Below, in pieces: positions 44,272 to 52,427 of a stretch of 64,000 nucleotides of DNA. A model generated the notes under the pieces. The model ran no database searches and had not been told where the DNA came from. It saw nothing but the letters and a program-made list of their open reading frames with translations. Every line of letters begins with the position of its first letter. The stretch's first letter is position 1. Where the stretch lies: NCBI RefSeq assembly GCF_004346165.1, contig NZ_SLZZ01000001.1, forward strand, positions 62,001 to 126,000, in the 5' to 3' direction. The stretch comes from Muricomes intestini (lineage in GTDB: Bacteria; Bacillota; Clostridia; Lachnospirales; Lachnospiraceae). A program made the position numbers and the translations under genes.

Positions 44272-45639
44272 ATGGTAAAGAAAGAAAAAGGAAAGGTAGG
44301 CAGTTCTTTCCAGGAAAATATTGAATATATGAATCAGGTTCTGCCTGTAGGGGAAAGTTTTGATGTGCTTCGGCGGGATATTATAATCGGAGGAAGGCAG
44401 GCTTCCTTCTATTTTATTAACGGGTTTATGAAAGACGAGACTATGCAGAAGATTATGGCTTCTTTTTTAGGTGTGAAGGATAGGGAAATGCCAAAAGATG
44501 CCACTTCATTTTCTCAAAAATATATATCTTATGATTCGGTGGATATTATTTCCAACTTCGATCAGGTGATAAAAAATGTTCTGTCCGGAATTACCTGTCT
44601 CTTTATTGAAGGGTATGAGGTCTGCATTGCTATTGACTGCCGTACCTATCCAGCCAGGAGTGTGGAGGAGCCGGAAAAGGATAAATCCTTACATGGCTCC
44701 AGGGACGGCTTTGTAGAAACAATTGTATGTAATACAGCGATGATACGGAGACGTATCAGGGATCCTCACCTGATTATGGAGATGGTGGAGGCAGGCAATA
44801 CTACCAGAACGGATATTGCAATCTGCTATATGTCTGACCGTGTGGACGAGGAGCTGCTGAAAAATATAGAAAGCCGCATCAATCAGCTTCAGATAGACGA
44901 TTTGCGGATGAACCAGCAGACACTGGCAGAGGAGATGTTCAAAAGAAAATGGTTTAATCCTTTTCCAAAATTCAAATTTACAGAAAGACCGGACACAGCG
45001 GTGGCGTGCCTTTTGGAGGGAAAGGTTGTAATTCTGGTAGATAATTCTCCTTCGGCGATGATCCTGCCTACTTCTATTCTGGATATGATTGAGGAGGCCA
45101 ATGATTATTATTTTCCTACAGTGACAGGGGTTTACTTAAAGTTTACCAGAGTATTGATTACAATTCTCACCATGTTTTTAACCCCGACGTTTATGCTGTT
45201 TATGCAGAATCCCGGCTGGCTTCCAGATATATTTAGCTTTGTGGCTGTTAAGGACACTATTAATATTCCTTTAATATTTCAGTTTCTGATACTGGAGCTG
45301 TCTATCGACGGACTGCGGCTTGCGGCATTGAATACACCGAGTATGCTCAGCACGCCTTTAAGTGTAATTGCAGGCCTTGTTATGGGTGAGTTTTCTGTAC
45401 AGTCGGGCTGGTTTAATGCGGAGGTAATGCTGTATATGGCCTTTGTGGCGGTTGCCAACTATACTCAGCCTAACTTTGAACTCGGTTACGCATTGAAGTT
45501 TATGCGGCTTTTGCTCCTGATACTGACAGCTTGTTTGAATTTACCCGGGTTCATTATCGGTTGTATTTTGATTCTATGCTTCCTTGCATTCAATAAAACA
45601 CTGTCCGGCAGGAACTATCTGAATGTAAAATTGCGGTGA
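44272..45639 (+). CDS. Spore germination protein, GerA family
   Basis: 455 residues. A soluble N-terminal region (about 1-240, with VSIDCRTYPARSVEEPE-like and RDGFVETIVCNTAMIRRRIRDP motifs) precedes a membrane block of about five segments (280-450, with GVYLKFTRVL and PTFMLFMQNPGW). This is the A subunit class of nutrient germinant receptors, also including SpoVAF. No B or C subunit gene is adjacent, so it is an orphan; SpoVAF-like function is an alternative. It lies in the inner spore membrane in relatives. AGAAAGGA precedes the ATG by 8 bases. Confidence 0.88.
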   Translation: MVKKEKGKVGSSFQENIEYMNQVLPVGESFDVLRRDIIIGGRQASFYFINGFMKDETMQKIMASFLGVKDREMPKDATSFSQKYISYDSVDIISNFDQVIKNVLSGITCLFIEGYEVCIAIDCRTYPARSVEEPEKDKSLHGSRDGFVETIVCNTAMIRRRIRDPHLIMEMVEAGNTTRTDIAICYMSDRVDEELLKNIESRINQLQIDDLRMNQQTLAEEMFKRKWFNPFPKFKFTERPDTAVACLLEGKVVILVDNSPSAMILPTSILDMIEEANDYYFPTVTGVYLKFTRVLITILTMFLTPTFMLFMQNPGWLPDIFSFVAVKDTINIPLIFQFLILELSIDGLRLAALNTPSMLSTPLSVIAGLVMGEFSVQSGWFNAEVMLYMAFVAVANYTQPNFELGYALKFMRLLLLILTACLNLPGFIIGCILILCFLAFNKTLSGRNYLNVKLR

Positions 45640-45655
45640 TGGAGAGCTTTAAATA

Positions 45656-45707
45656 CACCTTTTTCTCCACGCAGACAAAAAGATTTTGCGCAAAGGAGAA
45701 AAAGGTG
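45656..45707. repeat. Perfect 13-bp inverted repeat between gerA-like gene and degV
   Basis: CACCTTTTTCTCC (45656-45668) and its complement at 45695-45707 flank 26 bases. No T run follows on the plus strand. It may be an operator or an RNA stem. Confidence 0.55.
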
Positions 45708-45747
45708 GTATGATAAAAAAAATGAACTGAAGAACAGGAGGACGGGG

Positions 45748-46611
45748 ATGAGAGAATTTGTAATTTCAGTAAACAGCACTGTTGATTTGCCGAAAGAGTG
45801 GCTTGAGGAGAGGGATGTCCAGGTAATTCCTTTAAAATATACAATTGCTGGAGAGACCTATACTGATATGGAGGGTCTGACCAGCAAGGAGTTTTTTACA
45901 AAACTGCGGGAAGGACAGATGTCAGTTACATCCCAGGTTAACCCTGAAGAGGCAAAGGTTGCTCTGGAGCCGTTTTTAAAAGAAGGAAAGGATGTGCTTC
46001 ATCTGGGATTTTCTTCCGCATTAAGTGGTACATATAATAGTATGAGAATTGCGGGGGAAGAACTGGCAGATGAGTATCCCGAGGCAAAGGTTATTGTTAT
46101 TGACACATTGTGTGCCTGCCTTGGCGAAGGGCTCCTCCTTTATAAAGTACTGCAGCTAAGAGATGCGGGAAAGAATATTGATGAGATTGCAGAGTGGGTG
46201 GAAGAGAACAAGCTTCATATCTGTCACAATGTCACTGTGGATGATTTGAATCACCTGCACCGCGGCGGCAGGGTGTCAAAGGCAACTGCAGTTGTAGGGA
46301 CTCTGGTACAGATTAAGCCCATTATCCATATGGACAATGCGGGTGCTCTGCAGGTAATCGGAAAAGAGCGGGGGCGTAAAAGGTCTCTGAACAAGATTAT
46401 AGACATGGCAGTGGAACAGTCCAAAGGCTGGGAAAACGATATGATTATGGTTACACACGGCGATTGCATAGAAGACGCCGAGTACGTGGCAAAGCTCGCA
46501 AAAGAGAAGCTGGGAGCAAAAGACGTTTTGGTTAACAATATAGGTACAGTAATCGGAAGCCATACAGGTCCCGGTGTCGTTGCACTTTTCTTTATGGGAA
46601 ATGAGCGGTAA
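45748..46611 (+). CDS. DegV family fatty acid-binding protein
   Basis: 287 residues, the standard DegV length. The N-terminal domain begins FVISVNSTVDLPKEW and has TSQVNPEEA and LGFSSALSGTYNSMR, which line the acyl carboxylate. The C-terminal domain carries GTLVQIKPIIHMDNAG and the NIGTVIGSHTGPGVVALFF ending typical of the family. DegV proteins bind fatty acids and present them to FakA kinase. No fakA homologue is near. AGGAGGACGGGG before the ATG is a strong RBS. Confidence 0.94.
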   Translation: MREFVISVNSTVDLPKEWLEERDVQVIPLKYTIAGETYTDMEGLTSKEFFTKLREGQMSVTSQVNPEEAKVALEPFLKEGKDVLHLGFSSALSGTYNSMRIAGEELADEYPEAKVIVIDTLCACLGEGLLLYKVLQLRDAGKNIDEIAEWVEENKLHICHNVTVDDLNHLHRGGRVSKATAVVGTLVQIKPIIHMDNAGALQVIGKERGRKRSLNKIIDMAVEQSKGWENDMIMVTHGDCIEDAEYVAKLAKEKLGAKDVLVNNIGTVIGSHTGPGVVALFFMGNER

Positions 46612-46621
46612 AAGACAAAAT

Positions 46622-46719
46622 GTAACAGTTCAGCCATATGAATTTTCGGCAGCATATGCATACGAAAGCAAGCTTTCTCCTGCCTACACTGTCGAAGATT
46701 CGCATGGCTGAACTGTTAC
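46622..46719. repeat. Miniature palindromic element, 98 bases
   Basis: GTAACAGTTCAGCCAT (46622-46637) is the exact complement of 46704-46719, and imperfect pairing continues inward (ATGAATTTTCGGCAG against the complement of the right side). A second, single arm occurs at 3953-3968. It is a dispersed, non-coding repeat of the REP or MITE kind. Confidence 0.7.
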
Positions 46720-46748
46720 CAATTAATTGAGTTTTATAGGAAAACATA

Positions 46749-46777
46749 TTGACATTTATTTCGGGATATGATAAATT
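46749..46777 (+). promoter_or_regulatory. infC operon promoter
   Basis: A perfect TTGACA, a 17-base spacer and TAAATT, about 240 bases before the infC start. Confidence 0.7.
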
Positions 46778-46784
46778 AAACAGT

Positions 46785-46929
46785 GCGTAAAGCAAAAAAG
46801 AAAGTAGAGTGTCCACTCTCACCATAGCACAAACGGGTGACTATTGGTTTGATATTGATGCATTTACATGTTTTTTATTGTAAAGTGTGTATGTCAAGAT
46901 ACGGGTGGATAATGTTCACTCGTTTTTTT
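46785..46929 (+). promoter_or_regulatory. infC-rpmI-rplT leader with attenuator
   Basis: The untranslated leader contains a small hairpin AGAGTG/CACTCT at 46806-46819. A terminator-like stem follows at 46902-46922 (CGGGTGGA pairing with TTCACTCG, including G-T pairs) and then seven T. In Firmicutes this operon is autoregulated by L20 binding its leader and promoting termination. The position fits, but I could not verify the L20 fold. Confidence 0.6.
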
Positions 46930-47016
46930 ATGTGAAAGAAAGCTACAATTCTTATTTTTAAATTTGTTTTCGCGGAAAGAACCTGAAAAGAATTCATTTG
47001 ACGGAGGTATACGACA

Positions 47017-47523
47017 ATTAGCGATTTAATGATTAATGAGCAGATCAAGGACAAGGAAGTTCGATTGGTCAGTGAGGATGGGGAACAATTAGGAATCATG
47101 TCATCCAGAGAGGCCCTGAAGAAGGCTATGGATGCAGAGCTTGATTTGGTGAAGATCGCACCGATGGCAAAGCCGCCGGTCTGCAAGATTATTGATTATG
47201 GGAAATACAGGTATGAGCAGACACGCAGAGAAAAAGAGGCTAAGAAAAAGCAGAAGACTGTTGAGTTAAAGGAAGTACGTTTATCACCGAATATTGATAC
47301 CAATGACTTGAATACAAAGGTCAACAATGCAAAGAAGTTTATTGCCAAAGGTAATAAAGTGAAGGTAACTTTGCGTTTCCGTGGAAGAGAGATGGCGCAT
47401 GTACAGCAGAGCAGACATATTTTAGACGACTTTGCTGCTTTACTGGAGGACGTCGCGTCTATCGAAAAGCCGGCGAAGTTAGAAGGCCGAAATATGAGCA
47501 TGGTTTTAACTGAAAAACGTTAA
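47017..47523 (+). CDS. infC: Translation initiation factor IF-3, AUU start codon
   Basis: 168 residues. The two domains are joined by a Lys-rich helix ([24 protein letters not shown]). The N domain has [13 protein letters not shown] and the C domain [17 protein letters not shown]. The start is placed at ATT 47017, because GGAGG lies 9 bases before it; the ATG at 47029 is 21 bases from the SD. The N terminus then reads (M)[15 protein letters not shown] as in relatives. E. coli infC also starts at AUU, which lets IF-3 repress its own translation by rejecting non-canonical starts. It is followed by rpmI and rplT. Confidence 0.93.
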   Translation: MSDLMINEQIKDKEVRLVSEDGEQLGIMSSREALKKAMDAELDLVKIAPMAKPPVCKIIDYGKYRYEQTRREKEAKKKQKTVELKEVRLSPNIDTNDLNTKVNNAKKFIAKGNKVKVTLRFRGREMAHVQQSRHILDDFAALLEDVASIEKPAKLEGRNMSMVLTEKR

Positions 47524-47584
47524 AAATAAATCATTACGGGCGCTTTTAGCTCCCAGTAATCACACAATGAAGGAGGAACTTATC

Positions 47585-47782
47585 ATGCCAAAAATCAAAA
47601 CAAATAGAGCGGCAGCAAAACGTTTCAAAGTAACAGGTACAGGAAAGCTGAAAAGAAATAAAGCATACAAGAGCCATATCTTAACCAAGAAGTCTACTAA
47701 GAGAAAAAGAAATCTCAGACATCCGGCTATTACAGATGCTACAAATGTAAAAAACATGAAGAAAGTATTACCATATCTGTAA
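47585..47782 (+). CDS. rpmI: 50S ribosomal protein L35
   Basis: 65 residues, strongly basic, with the L35 signature [20 protein letters not shown] at the N terminus and [15 protein letters not shown] in the middle. ATG 47585 has AAGGAGG 7 bases upstream; an in-frame ATG at 47567 precedes the SD and is rejected. It lies between infC and rplT as in nearly all bacteria. Confidence 0.97.
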   Translation: MPKIKTNRAAAKRFKVTGTGKLKRNKAYKSHILTKKSTKRKRNLRHPAITDATNVKNMKKVLPYL

Positions 47783-47812
47783 GATTTGGAAATTGATAAG
47801 GAGGATTAGGAA

Positions 47813-48169
47813 ATGGCAAGAATTAAAGGCGGAATGAACGCTAAGAAAAAACATAACAGAACTTTGAAATTGGCAAAAGGATACAGGGGAGCACGCTCTA
47901 AACAGTATAGAGTTGCAAAGCAGTCTGTCATGAGAGCTCTTACCTCTTCTTATGCAGGGAGAAAACAGCGCAAACGTCAGATGAGACAGCTGTGGATTGC
48001 ACGTATCAACGCAGCTGCAAGAATGAACGGGCTTTCCTACAGCAAGTTTATGTATGGATTGAAACAGGCTGATATTGATGTAAACAGAAAAATGCTGGCA
48101 GAACTTGCAGTGAGTGACAAAGAAGGATTTGCCACACTGGCAGAGCTTGCAAAAGAAAAGATTGCATAA
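47813..48169 (+). CDS. rplT: 50S ribosomal protein L20
   Basis: 118 residues, basic. [16 protein letters not shown] at the start, [20 protein letters not shown] and [20 protein letters not shown] are diagnostic. It assembles early on 23S rRNA and in Firmicutes represses the infC operon through its leader. AAGGAGG precedes the ATG. Confidence 0.97.
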   Translation: MARIKGGMNAKKKHNRTLKLAKGYRGARSKQYRVAKQSVMRALTSSYAGRKQRKRQMRQLWIARINAAARMNGLSYSKFMYGLKQADIDVNRKMLAELAVSDKEGFATLAELAKEKIA

Positions 48170-48214
48170 TAAAGGCTGACTGTTACAAAACATGTAAAAA
48201 GATATAAAAATATG

Positions 48215-48243
48215 TTGACATTTGGAAAAATAAATAGTAAGAT
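48215..48243 (+). promoter_or_regulatory. tRNA-Leu promoter
   Basis: A perfect TTGACA, 17 bases, TAAGAT, ending 46 bases before the tRNA 5' end. Confidence 0.65.
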
Positions 48244-48289
48244 ATCGTTTGTGGCGTGTGATTGAGGAGCCTCTTTCACCGCCGGAAAT

Positions 48290-48374
48290 GCGGAAGTGTC
48301 GGAACTGGCAGACGAGCAAGACTAAGGATCTTGTGAGCAATGCGCTCGTGAGGGTTCAAGTCCCTTCTTCCGCA
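48290..48374 (+). tRNA. tRNA-Leu (AAG anticodon)
   Basis: An 85-nt type II tRNA: acceptor GCGGAAG/CTTCCGC, anticodon stem CAAGA/TCTTG with loop CTAAGGA (anticodon AAG), a long variable arm (GTGAGCAATGCGCTCGT) and the TTCAAGT T loop. No encoded CCA. Its 3' end is the apparent left border of the mobile element that fills the rest of the window. Confidence 0.95.
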
Positions 48375-48417
48375 TCAGAAGATTAGGTCAAAATAGATGC
48401 AGGGCTGAAAAAGCCAG

Positions 48418-48622
48418 TGTTTATGCGGCCTGACGAGGGTTTTGAATGAAAAATTCAAGACCCTCGTTTTTCATAGATGCACCCTGCTTTTTAACAAGAA
48501 AGCGGGGTGTTTCTCGTTTTTGGCGGGAATCAGTCCGGAAAACAAATAAAGCTCATATATCTGATAGGTAACTTTAAATAGATGTGTTCTTGGTTATAGA
48601 AAAACACAACCGTTCTTTGCGC
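48418..48622 (+). repeat. Leader copy A (direct repeat of 53553-53759)
   Basis: The first 90 or so bases (from TGTTTATG, with GGCCTGACGAGGG) are nearly identical to copy B, including a terminator hairpin (CGAGGGTTTTGAAT, GAAAA loop, complement, TTTTT at about 48436-48473). Similarity fades later, although GGAATCAGTCCGG and a GTGTTCTT element recur in the same order. Confidence 0.8.
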
Positions 48623-48824
48623 TCAAAATTTAAGAAAAAGGATTACCCCACGAAGATGAATTGCAAACCATGTATTTTGCGTTGAGATTAGCACACATTC
48701 CTATAAAAAACATTCAAAACGGAAACACAAAACAATCGTTTCCTATATAATGGCCGATTCATTTAGGAAATGTTCACGCTTAATTTACGATTCAGCCGCC
48801 CGTCATTTATTGAGCCCCCAAAAC

Positions 48825-48870
48825 CTTACATGCAATGTAAGTGTTTTTCATCGTCTTGCTCCGTTATAAT
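48825..48870 (+). promoter_or_regulatory. Palindromic operator and promoter of the BceAB-type operon
   Basis: CTTACAT-GCA-ATGTAAG (48825-48841) is a perfect 7+7 palindrome lying directly upstream of a weak -35 (about 48842) that is 17 bases from TATAAT (48865-48870). A site at that position suits an activator, as with BceR-type response regulators. Confidence 0.6.
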
Positions 48871-48898
48871 AAAATCAAAAGCAAAGGAGGTTGTTTTT

Positions 48899-49675
48899 AT
48901 GAAACAGGCAATTCTGGAGATCGAATCTCTGCGAAAATATTATGGCAGACAGGAAAATCAAACAAAAGCTCTGGACGGCATCTCATTTACGGTGATGCCC
49001 GGTGAATACCTTGGCATTATGGGTGCCAGCGGATCGGGAAAATCCACACTGCTCAACTGTATCGCCACAGTCATTCGCCCTACGGCGGGACATATTTTGA
49101 TGGACGGTGTGGAAGTTAGTGCGCTCAAAGGCAGTAAGCTGGCAGATTACCGAGGAAAAGAAATCGGATATTTATTTCAGAACTTTGAGTTGCTGGACAA
49201 TCTTACAGGTCAGGAGAATATCCTTTTGCCTCTCGGCATCCATGGTGTGACTGAAAAAGAGGGAAATAAGCGCCTGCGGGAGCTCGCGGAATATCTCGAA
49301 ATCACCGGTGTAATGAATAAATTTCCCTCTCAGATGTCCGGAGGCCAAAAACAGCGAGTGGCTGCGGCCCGGGCGCTGATTCTGAATCCCCAAATCATTC
49401 TGGCAGACGAACCCACCGGCGCACTGGACACCAAAAATGCTCGTGTTTTGATGGAAAAGCTGGCCGGCCTCAACCGAATGCAGCAGACCACGATTCTAAT
49501 GGTTACACACGACTCCAACGCGGCAAGCTACTGCAGCCGGATTCTGTTTATTCAGGACGGCGTCATTTTTCATGAACTGCGCAGAAAAGTACCGAATGAG
49601 ACACGGGAGCAGTTTTACGAGCGCATCCTTGCAGTCATGGCACAACTGGGGGGAGGGAGCGCAAATGTTCTTTAA
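48899..49675 (+). CDS. ABC transporter ATP-binding protein, BceA-type
   Basis: 258 residues. Walker A GASGSGKSTLLN, Q-loop YLFQNFELL, signature MSGGQKQRVAAARAL, Walker B IILADEPTGALD and the H-loop MVTHD are all present. It groups with MacB/BceA-type ATPases that work with FtsX-like permeases in resistance to bacitracin and other cell-wall peptides. AAAGGAGG lies before the ATG at 48899; a longer in-frame ORF start in the promoter region is rejected. It overlaps the permease gene by 11 bases. Confidence 0.93.
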   Translation: MKQAILEIESLRKYYGRQENQTKALDGISFTVMPGEYLGIMGASGSGKSTLLNCIATVIRPTAGHILMDGVEVSALKGSKLADYRGKEIGYLFQNFELLDNLTGQENILLPLGIHGVTEKEGNKRLRELAEYLEITGVMNKFPSQMSGGQKQRVAAARALILNPQIILADEPTGALDTKNARVLMEKLAGLNRMQQTTILMVTHDSNAASYCSRILFIQDGVIFHELRRKVPNETREQFYERILAVMAQLGGGSANVL

Positions 49676-51722
49676 CCTGGTACGCCGCAACAGCAAACGT
49701 AACCGGCGGGAAAACGGGCTTTTTTTCTTTTCGCTCTTAGCAGCTATCGTGGCCTTTTACATCATCCTCTCGCTGCCGAATCAGGACATTATGGGTTTTC
49801 TCCGGGAGATGGAGAGCGGTGCTGTGGATAGGCTTTTAAGCTTAATTCCCGCCTTTTATGCTGTAACGCTGTTCATTCTTTTCTTCCTCATTTATTTTGC
49901 AAGCAGGTACCAGCTGGAACGCCGAAGCCATGAGCTTGGCATGTACCTGATGATGGGGATGCGCCGTACCAAGCTGTTCACGATGCTGCTGGCTGAAGAT
50001 CTGTGGAGCAGCCTTGTATCCATAGTCGTCGGTATCCCGGTGGCGATACTTCTTTCTGAGGTTATAAGCCTTGTTACTGCGCGGGCGGTGGGCATGGGGA
50101 TTCTGGGACACCAGTCCGCCGTTTCTCTCTCAGCTATTTTTTGGACGATAGCGGGGTTTGTGCTCATTAAGTTGGCTGCATTTCTTCTGCTCAGCGGCAA
50201 ATTTGCATCCAAAGAGATTGGCGCTCTGCTTTCTCCCACCCCGGAAGGCGCAAAAAGGCAGCGTCCGGCAGTCCTGTATCGAATTGCGCTGGCTTTGGGT
50301 GTGCTGCTTTTGGCGGCGGCCTACCTGCTGGCAATCAGCGGCGAAGCATGGTATTCGTTGGCTGTTATGGGAATAACTTTAGCGTTTGGAATCGCAGGAA
50401 CGCTGTTGCTTTTCTATGGCCTGCGAACGGTACTGGGCATGTTGGCACAGCGCCAGAGTGGCAAATCCGGGCTGGGAGTGTTCACGTTCCGCCAACTTCA
50501 GGAGAATGTAATTGGTCAGCCGCTTTCCCTTGCGGTCAGCTCTCTTTTAATTCTTGCAGCACTTTGCTGCTTCGGGTACGGTGCTTCCATGACCTTGTAT
50601 TACGGTAGCAACGATACCCATACGCTGGATTACACCTTTCAAAATTCAGAAAATCCATCGGAACTTCCGGAAAAGCTGAAAAGCGCTGGATTGGAGGAGT
50701 ACTTTGCATCTGTTTTTGATATGAGAATTGGACAAATGCGCAGTGAGAGTAACGATCCGGCAGAAGCAATTCATATGGATGAGATGCTGGAACTGATCGA
50801 GCAGCAGGCAGATTCTTCTGCAAGGTCAGATCTTTTAAATGCGTACAGCAATATTGACAATCCGTATGTTATCTCTCTTTCGGGCTATAATCAGCTTTTG
50901 GCGGCGGCAGGCGAGCCTCCAATCACACTGAATAACAATCAGGCAGCTCTTTATGGCTACGATTCTTTTACCAACAGAGAAAAAGCGGAACTGATAAACC
51001 ATGTCCTTTCGCAGGAGCCGGAAATAGTAGCAAATGGAGAGCGCCTCCAATTAACAGGTACCATACAGACCAGAAATCCTGTAACAGACCGCGCGATAAC
51101 GCTTTACTTTGCCCTCATCGTTCCGGATGAGACCTTTGACCGATTGGCAGAGGAAAGGTACACCCACTACTGGGATGCGACCTTGTCTCCCGGGTTTGTG
51201 CAGGAGAACGGGAGGATGCAAGCCATTCAGCAGATTAACCACAAGCTGGATGCAACGGATATTCACTATGAAAGCTACCTGCAAAGCATGGGACGGCAGC
51301 TATTTTATCAGGTGGCATCCAGCTATCTTACACTGTACCTTGCGGTCATTTTCCTCATCATCGCGAATACCGTCATTGGCATGCAATTCCTAACGCAGCA
51401 GCGCAAGACGGGGCGGCGCTACCGCACGCTGGTACGACTGGGCAGTCATTATGAGGCGATTTGTCTCTCTGCAAATCGTCAAATCCGCTGGTTTTTTGCT
51501 TTGCCAATAGTCGTTGCAGCAGTGGGAAGTGTGTTCGGCGTTCGGGCACTATTCTCCGGATTCCTGCCGCCGGATCTGGCCGAAAACATCCATGGGCTCT
51601 ATCGCATCGCTTTTGTGATACTTTTCCTGCTTTGTGTGGTAGAATACGGATATATGCTTGTTGTGACACGAGCCAGCTCAAAGTATATCCTGACACGTAT
51701 GGAAGCAGGTCGAGAAGAATAA
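49665..51722 (+). CDS. ABC transporter permease, BceB/FtsX-type
   Basis: 685 residues with the BceB layout: about ten transmembrane segments and a large extracytoplasmic domain (about residues 320-590) between spans seven and eight, which in BceB binds the antibiotic-lipid complex. YQLERRSHELGMYLMMGMRR is the typical cytoplasmic segment after TM2. Together with the adjacent intramembrane-sensing kinase it probably forms a detoxification and flux-sensing complex against a cell-wall-active peptide. The ATG at 49665 follows GGAGGGAG. Confidence 0.9.
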   Translation: MFFNLVRRNSKRNRRENGLFFFSLLAAIVAFYIILSLPNQDIMGFLREMESGAVDRLLSLIPAFYAVTLFILFFLIYFASRYQLERRSHELGMYLMMGMRRTKLFTMLLAEDLWSSLVSIVVGIPVAILLSEVISLVTARAVGMGILGHQSAVSLSAIFWTIAGFVLIKLAAFLLLSGKFASKEIGALLSPTPEGAKRQRPAVLYRIALALGVLLLAAAYLLAISGEAWYSLAVMGITLAFGIAGTLLLFYGLRTVLGMLAQRQSGKSGLGVFTFRQLQENVIGQPLSLAVSSLLILAALCCFGYGASMTLYYGSNDTHTLDYTFQNSENPSELPEKLKSAGLEEYFASVFDMRIGQMRSESNDPAEAIHMDEMLELIEQQADSSARSDLLNAYSNIDNPYVISLSGYNQLLAAAGEPPITLNNNQAALYGYDSFTNREKAELINHVLSQEPEIVANGERLQLTGTIQTRNPVTDRAITLYFALIVPDETFDRLAEERYTHYWDATLSPGFVQENGRMQAIQQINHKLDATDIHYESYLQSMGRQLFYQVASSYLTLYLAVIFLIIANTVIGMQFLTQQRKTGRRYRTLVRLGSHYEAICLSANRQIRWFFALPIVVAAVGSVFGVRALFSGFLPPDLAENIHGLYRIAFVILFLLCVVEYGYMLVVTRASSKYILTRMEAGREE

Positions 51723-51740
51723 AGAAAGGAGGGAGCCGCC

Positions 51741-52427
51741 ATAAAGAAGATTGTTATTGTAGAAGATGAGCCTTTTATGCGGGAGGAACTGCGTGAGATT
51801 TTTGAGAAAGAGGGATACCCAGTCGTTTGTATTGCAGAATTTGGCCATGTAACGGATGATATTCTGCAGGCGGCTCCCGGCCTTGTATTACTGGATATCA
51901 ATTTACCCGGAATCAGCGGTTTTGAGATTTGTCGGGAGCTGAAGCGGAAAGCAATGCTGCCGGTGTTGGTGCTAACCTCCCGTGATCAGATGAAGGACGA
52001 GCTTCATGCGCTGAATTTGGGTGCGGATGAATACCTGACAAAGCCCTGCCGAAAGGAACGACTGCTTGCCCGTGCTGCCAATCTGCTGCGCCGGTATGAG
52101 GGGCGCGGACATCTGCGTCCCGGTAAGGACTTTTTACTGGATAGCCAGACCTATACGCTGTATATCCACGATCAATCTGTGGTGCTTCCACAGAATCAGG
52201 GTAAATTGCTGGCGGCTTTTTTAGCGCACCCTGATGAGCTTGTAACGAAAGAAACACTCTGCATGGCGCTATGGGGAACAACCGAATATATTGATGAAAA
52301 TGCTTTGCAGGTGAATTTGACCCGGCTGAAAAAGACAATGAAAGAACTGGAAATGGTACAGCAGATCGAGACGGTGCGCGGACTTGGCTATCGACTGACA
52401 GCGGAGGAGAAAATAGATGATGAATAA
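51741..52427 (+). CDS. OmpR-family response regulator (BceR-type), apparent AUA start
   Basis: 228 residues if started at ATA 51741. The receiver begins KKIVIVEDEPFMREEL with the acidic pair, has LVLLDINLPGISGFE (phospho-Asp) and YLTKPCRKERL (Lys). The C-terminal winged helix ends VRGLGYRL. AAGGAGGG is 7 bases before ATA, and no ATG, GTG or TTG lies between the upstream in-frame stop and the ATG at 51777. Starting at 51777 would delete the first beta strand and acidic pocket. It is therefore either a real AUA start or a start-codon mutation that cripples the regulator. It overlaps the kinase gene by 11 bases. Confidence 0.85.
   Translation: MKKIVIVEDEPFMREELREIFEKEGYPVVCIAEFGHVTDDILQAAPGLVLLDINLPGISGFEICRELKRKAMLPVLVLTSRDQMKDELHALNLGADEYLTKPCRKERLLARAANLLRRYEGRGHLRPGKDFLLDSQTYTLYIHDQSVVLPQNQGKLLAAFLAHPDELVTKETLCMALWGTTEYIDENALQVNLTRLKKTMKELEMVQQIETVRGLGYRLTAEEKIDDE

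Larger units (their letters stand above)
46612..47016. other. 405-base gap with a miniature element and the infC leader
   Basis: It holds the palindromic element 46622-46719, the infC promoter and a leader of about 230 bases with an attenuator. No protein gene is seen. Confidence 0.7.
48375..48898. other. 524-base gap: element end, leader copy A and ABC operon control region
   Basis: It holds the left end of the mobile element, the first copy of the duplicated leader (48418 to about 48622) and the palindrome/promoter of the ABC transporter operon. No gene is seen. Confidence 0.6.

Noticed and set aside
48770-48898. Longer N terminus for the BceA-type ATPase
   Set aside because: It would include the operator and promoter region; AAAGGAGG before ATG 48899 fixes the start.
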